A stretch of DNA of 34,724 bases from Nitrososphaerales archaeon (GTDB lineage: Archaea > Thermoproteota > Nitrososphaeria > Nitrososphaerales > UBA213), in assembly GCA_038868975.1 (NCBI GenBank), contig JAWCSA010000006.1:1-34724 (forward strand). Direction: 5' to 3'. Each line of letters opens with the position of its first letter. The stretch's first letter is position 1. The position numbers and the translations under genes are program-made. Under the pieces are notes generated by a model. That model searched no databases, had not been told where the DNA came from, and saw only the letters and a list, made by a program, of their open reading frames with translations. Below, in pieces: positions 31,148 to 34,724 of the stretch.

Positions 31148-32374
31148 ATGCATAGCACCAACGGTTTTTTGGTTCACTTGTCCAGATCAAAAACTCCCAA
31201 CTTCACCAAAGCGTTAAACACGATGAGGTATAGAGCATGGAATGGATTCGAGGTAAGGGAATCTGGCAATATACATATTGGTATATGCTCAACCAACAAG
31301 TATAGCAATATAGTGCATGGAGAGTTTTACGACAAAATTGATCTTAAAACATCAGATAAGATGATTACATCTCTTTCCAATGTTGATGGGAGCTACGCAT
31401 TTGCAATACCATACCATGATTCGATAATATTTGCCAGGGACGCTTTGGGAACAAAACCACTCTACTACGCGAAAAACTCCAGTAATTTCCTCCTTGCTAC
31501 AGATCCAAGAGCATTAAGCATACTTGGATTCAAGCCTACTTCGGTATTGCCTGGATTCCTTTACAGAGCCTCATTGAATAAGATAGAGCGAAAAAAATTC
31601 AATACTATACGGTATGAAACGAAAAGATATGGTCTGAAGGACGCTGTAGAGAAGATCACATCACTACTTTCAAAATCAATCAGGAATAGAATTGCAAACA
31701 GGAAAGTTGTGCTTGGCTTTGGAGGTGGGATAGATAGCACGGTAATAGCAAAACTTGCACCCAATCTTACCGCGGTTACCATATGCACAAATGATTCCTT
31801 GGATTATAAATTGGGCAAGGAATCTGCAGAAATGCTCGGTATGAATCATGAAACTGTGTTGGTGAATGAAAAAAATGTGAAGGATGCAATAGGGGAGTTG
31901 CAGCAAGTGATGCGTTTCAAAAATGCAATGCATGCCAGCATCGCATGTGCTGTTCATTTGCTGGCAAAATATGTGAAGGAGAAGAAGATGGATGCGCTTA
32001 TGCTGGGGCAGCTTGCAGACGAGTTGTTTGGGGGATATGCCAGATACGTACGATACTTGAAAATTTCTGAAAAAAAGGTCAGAGACGAAATGTTCAATGA
32101 TGTAAGGAACGCATATGTTGATAACTTTGAGAGAGACGAGTTGGCATCATCATTCTACACCGACCTGCTGCTGCCATATGCAGCGTTGGACTTTGCGAAA
32201 TTCGCTGTAACACTTCCGTTGAACATGAAACTGGATAAATCTGGAGCAAGAAAGATCATCCTTAGAGAGGCGGCAAAGAATCTTGCTATACCCGATGCAT
32301 TGGTATACAGAGAGAAGAAGGCGATGCAGTTCAGCAGCGGTATATACAAGATCGTAAGTAAACTCAGTCCTTGA
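31148..32374 (+). CDS. Asparagine-synthetase-like protein without glutaminase Cys
   Basis: This 408-aa protein has two parts. Residues about 1-150 have the class II amidotransferase (GATase-2) fold (ISLSNVDGSYAFAIPY-like, FARDALGTKPLYY), but the protein begins MHSTNG and lacks the catalytic Cys2, so it cannot release ammonia from glutamine. Residues about 165-400 are the AsnB synthetase domain with the PP-loop GFGGGIDSTVIA and LGQLADELFGGYARYVRY. It is the first gene of an overlapping operon with QueD and QueC. It may therefore amidate an intermediate of 7-deazaguanine (archaeosine) synthesis rather than make asparagine. A TATA-like box at about 31117-31126 supports the start. Confidence 0.8.
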   Translation: MHSTNGFLVHLSRSKTPNFTKALNTMRYRAWNGFEVRESGNIHIGICSTNKYSNIVHGEFYDKIDLKTSDKMITSLSNVDGSYAFAIPYHDSIIFARDALGTKPLYYAKNSSNFLLATDPRALSILGFKPTSVLPGFLYRASLNKIERKKFNTIRYETKRYGLKDAVEKITSLLSKSIRNRIANRKVVLGFGGGIDSTVIAKLAPNLTAVTICTNDSLDYKLGKESAEMLGMNHETVLVNEKNVKDAIGELQQVMRFKNAMHASIACAVHLLAKYVKEKKMDALMLGQLADELFGGYARYVRYLKISEKKVRDEMFNDVRNAYVDNFERDELASSFYTDLLLPYAALDFAKFAVTLPLNMKLDKSGARKIILREAAKNLAIPDALVYREKKAMQFSSGIYKIVSKLSP

Positions 32375-32391
32375 ATCTGAACTTATATAAA

Positions 32392-33234
32392 ATGGAGGAT
32401 CTCATATGCAGAGTCATGGGCAAGGTAATAAGCGACAGTGATCTTCGATATATAGATGGAAAGGGCAATCTGTTAAGGAGCAGGGCAGAATTATCAATAG
32501 CAAAATTGTTACAATATCTTAATGTTGATTACGAATATGATAGCAAGGTGAAGTTGAATGATGGTTCCATTGTTAACGTTGATTTCAAAACAAAGATAGG
32601 ATTGATCGAGGTTGTTGATAACCAAGAAGATGCTAATAAATTAATCAAGATAAAGAAGAGTAGCAGTGAAAGAGTAATAGCACTTGGGCAGTCAAAGTAT
32701 GTGAGCAAGGTTGAGGAGATAGATTCGCTGTTCTCCTATGACAATGAAAACCTCCAGACAGGTTCAATATTCATCGAGGATCCATCATTATCGTTTGACT
32801 ATGCGCACATCTTACCATTGGTAGAAAAATGCTCGGTATTGCATGGGCATACATCGAGCATAATGGTTGAGATAATTGGGAGCATGAAGAATAATATGGT
32901 AATCGATTTTGGAGAAGCCAAGAGGGTAATAAAATCAACACTGAACGCATTGGATCACAAGTTCTTCATAAACAGGAAGTATCTGGTTGGAGAGGATGAT
33001 GGGCATTACAGGGTTGCATTTGATGGTCCAAAGGGACATTTTGATCTTAAGCTGCCAAAGAACACAACATACATGCTCAATGGAGAGGCAACTGTGGAAA
33101 ATCTTTCAACGGAGATCATCAAGTTACTGGCACCAAATATGCCAACTAATGTTGAAGCCTTGGGCGTTTACATCTATGAGGGTGTGAGCAAGGGAGCGCA
33201 TATAATTTCAAAGGTCGCAAAGGATGAGCGATAA
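32392..33234 (+). CDS. queD: QueD/PTPS-family protein with N-terminal nuclease-like domain
   Basis: A protein of about 280 aa. The QueD domain occupies roughly residues 130-280: FDYAHILPLVEKC (zinc His and catalytic Cys), LHGHTSS (zinc HxH), LDHKFFI and TVENLSTEI. It makes 6-carboxytetrahydropterin, a step to preQ0. Residues about 30-110 resemble a PD-(D/E)XK fold: SRAELSIAKLLQYLNVDYEY, then DGSIVNVDF and GLIEVVDN, with Val where the catalytic Lys would be. QueD enzymes are normally 120-150 residues, so the fusion is unusual. ATG 32392 is the first ATG; a TTG at 32371 overlaps the AsnB-like stop. QueC overlaps the end by 11 bp. Confidence 0.8.
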   Translation: MEDLICRVMGKVISDSDLRYIDGKGNLLRSRAELSIAKLLQYLNVDYEYDSKVKLNDGSIVNVDFKTKIGLIEVVDNQEDANKLIKIKKSSSERVIALGQSKYVSKVEEIDSLFSYDNENLQTGSIFIEDPSLSFDYAHILPLVEKCSVLHGHTSSIMVEIIGSMKNNMVIDFGEAKRVIKSTLNALDHKFFINRKYLVGEDDGHYRVAFDGPKGHFDLKLPKNTTYMLNGEATVENLSTEIIKLLAPNMPTNVEALGVYIYEGVSKGAHIISKVAKDER

Positions 33235-33886
33235 AGCGATAGTTCTTCTCTCCGGAGGATTGGATTCTGCCACATGTCTGTATTGGGCCAAGAATCAAAA
33301 TTATTATGTCCATGCATTAACATACAACTACTATGATAGATGGATAAAGGAGATCGAGTCTGCAAGGAATTTGTGCAAAGATGCTGGTGTGAAACTGATA
33401 GAAGCGGAGATTCCATTTGTGAAGGAAGCTTTCAACGTTCTTGGGTATGAAGGAGAATATGTGAAAGATGGGGATGTTAGATGGCCGTTCTATATACCGG
33501 CGAAGAACCTTATGTTTTATTCAATAGCAGCACACTATGCTGAATATATGAATGCGAGATGGATAGTTGGGGGGCACAACAAGCATGATATGCAATTTTA
33601 CACCGATACCACGGAAGATTACATCGACGCATTGAATAAATTATTGAGGGATGGATGCATGCTCTGTAACGGCTCCCATTATCAGATCACCGCTCCATTG
33701 GCAGAGATGGATAGACTACAGGTTATAAAATTTGCAATCGACATGAATGTTCCTCTCGAGTTAACGTGGAGCTGCCATGTTAAGACCCAGAAGCATTGCG
33801 GAAAATGCTATGGATGCAAGTCAAGGAAGGAAGCCTTCGTAAAATTAGGAATAAAGGATCCTGTAGAGTACGAGAATTATTCATAA
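33224..33886 (+). CDS. queC: 7-cyano-7-deazaguanine synthase QueC
   Basis: This 220-aa protein has the family's usual size. The PP-loop is VLLSGGLDSATCLYWA near residue 8. FYIPAKNLMFYSIAAHYAE and VGGHNKHDMQFYTDTT follow, and the C-terminal zinc site is SCHVKTQKHCGKCYGCKSR. It converts 7-carboxy-7-deazaguanine to preQ0 with ATP and ammonia. In archaea preQ0 goes to archaeosine at tRNA position 15. It is the last gene of the operon, overlapping QueD by 11 bp. Its 3' end overlaps the convergent nucleotidyltransferase gene by 10 bp. QueE is not in this window. Confidence 0.92.
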   Translation: MSDKAIVLLSGGLDSATCLYWAKNQNYYVHALTYNYYDRWIKEIESARNLCKDAGVKLIEAEIPFVKEAFNVLGYEGEYVKDGDVRWPFYIPAKNLMFYSIAAHYAEYMNARWIVGGHNKHDMQFYTDTTEDYIDALNKLLRDGCMLCNGSHYQITAPLAEMDRLQVIKFAIDMNVPLELTWSCHVKTQKHCGKCYGCKSRKEAFVKLGIKDPVEYENYS

Positions 33887-34503
33887 CCGTCGACAGGGAT
33901 CTTCAATCCAAATCTCTTGATCGTCTGATCCTCCACGTTAGCAAAATGTTCAACTATACTCCAGTTCTTTTCAATTATCTCAACAACACTAGCAGGAACC
34001 AGATTTCTCCAATCTTCCTCAGTATTCTGCTTCAATGCTTCCTTATACATCAGTTCTCTAACATTCGTTCCAGCAATTGCCTTCCTCTTCCCCCTCTCCG
34101 GATTAAGGCCGAATTTTTTCATAAGCAAATATTCGCTATAGTTGCCAGTGTAAGATCTTCTTGGCTCCGGCACACATGATAATATGTTATCCCTTAACTG
34201 CATCGCTTTCCTGCTAAAACCTATTGGAATGCCAGCAATTGTTTTCCCCTGATACTCTTTGTATGGCTCTTGAAATGTGTATGCATCAAGCACATGTATA
34301 TTATCATCAAAGATCGATAGCAACATCTCCTTCCTTATTTCAAAACTGAATGGGAGGCTCCTTGCATTAACCTCCCTTCCATCCTTTTTCCTAAAAATTA
34401 CAGGGAAGACATATACATCTCCCTCCTGCATCTTCTCTCTAATTATTTCCTCATGAGCTTTCGTTACAGGGTTAACATGTGCGAGCCACATTATCGATAG
34501 CAT
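33877..34503 (-). CDS. NMN-adenylyltransferase-like nucleotidyltransferase
   Basis: A protein of about 208 aa of the nucleotidyltransferase (HIGH-signature) superfamily. The ATP-binding HxxH site is HVNPVTKAHEEII near residue 10, and the second site is IAGTNVRELMY near residue 145 (the ISxTxxR position). It most resembles archaeal NMN/FAD-type adenylyltransferases, though the substrate is uncertain. ATG 34503 is preferred over 34515 because TATA-like GATTTAAATT (about 34528-34537) then lies about 25-30 bp upstream. The gene converges on QueC with a 10-bp overlap, so the two transcripts are antisense at their ends. Confidence 0.75.
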   Translation of the reverse strand: MLSIMWLAHVNPVTKAHEEIIREKMQEGDVYVFPVIFRKKDGREVNARSLPFSFEIRKEMLLSIFDDNIHVLDAYTFQEPYKEYQGKTIAGIPIGFSRKAMQLRDNILSCVPEPRRSYTGNYSEYLLMKKFGLNPERGKRKAIAGTNVRELMYKEALKQNTEEDWRNLVPASVVEIIEKNWSIVEHFANVEDQTIKRFGLKIPVDGYE

Positions 34504-34724
34504 GGAGCAAATCATTTAATGAATTAATTTAAATCATTTGTGGGTTTACGGTACTAGATAGTTTGTACTTAAATCTTCAAGTTCTGTTGCACTATTTATT
34601 AAGGTAATACCTAAACATTTGGAACAGATTTTACTAGCATCTCTGATATCAATCTGAAGAGATTCTTCTCTCTATTGTTGAATCTGAACTCTATCTCCTT
34701 CAGATATAGATGGAAGTACTGTTT
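34504..34724. other. Window edge, promoter only
   Basis: The first 40 bases hold the TATA-like box for the minus-strand nucleotidyltransferase. Beyond that I see no gene, RNA or repeat up to the window edge. Confidence 0.4.

Overview
The window looks archaeal and most probably comes from a Thaumarchaeota/Nitrososphaeria genome. The grounds are prepilins with archaeal class III signal peptides, a TFB-like factor, an archaeal BtuD-type ATPase with its extra C-terminal domain, archaeosine-pathway genes, tRNA genes with insertions at unusual positions, and TATA-like boxes about 25 bp upstream of many start codons with no Shine-Dalgarno sequence (leaderless transcription). No ammonia-oxidation gene is present, so the finer lineage is inference.

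Layout. Positions 1-5,000 hold small secreted proteins, two small winged-helix proteins, a winged-helix/zinc-ribbon protein, a tRNA-Arg(GCG) gene with extra bases in its D arm, and a repeat protein with a SEC-C tail. Positions 5,000-8,640 are a decay zone: a 165-bp unit bounded by inverted repeats abuts a serine protease that has lost its N-terminal half, followed by a secreted protein, two doubtful remnants, and a transposase cut by the left end of an IS481-like element.

Positions 8,680-13,800 hold an unknown 340-aa protein and, on the minus strand, an ABC importer of the corrinoid/iron-chelate class (binding protein, permease, ATPase) with a DUF4443-type regulator behind it. Positions 13,800-26,360 are a type IV pilus/Tad-like locus: five class III prepilin-like proteins, a secretion ATPase, a double T2SSF membrane platform, a large Ig-like anchored protein and a prepilin peptidase. 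Inside it sits a three-gene regulatory operon (TFB-like, ParB-like, winged-helix). The importer and the first pilin diverge from a mirrored promoter in which each TATA box abuts a TTGGAT-N5-ATCCAA palindrome, which suggests shared control.

Positions 26,380-28,610 hold a phosphonate-type permease, a phnC fragment missing its Walker A half, and a second IS481-like copy whose left end cuts phnC. The two IS copies are in the same orientation and bracket about 19 kb containing the importer and the pilus locus. Positions 28,950-30,400 hold a DUF4258-DUF2283 fusion, a tRNA-Ala(GGC) gene with a 38-nt insertion after the acceptor strand, and an AIM24-family gene interrupted by TGA. Positions 31,100-33,900 are a 7-deazaguanine (preQ0/archaeosine) operon: an asparagine-synthetase-like protein without the glutaminase cysteine, QueD with an N-terminal nuclease-like domain, and QueC. 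A nucleotidyltransferase gene converges on it.

The best candidates for something undescribed are the pilus locus with its own TFB/ParB/winged-helix operon and mirrored operators, and the modified QueD plus AsnB-like pair.
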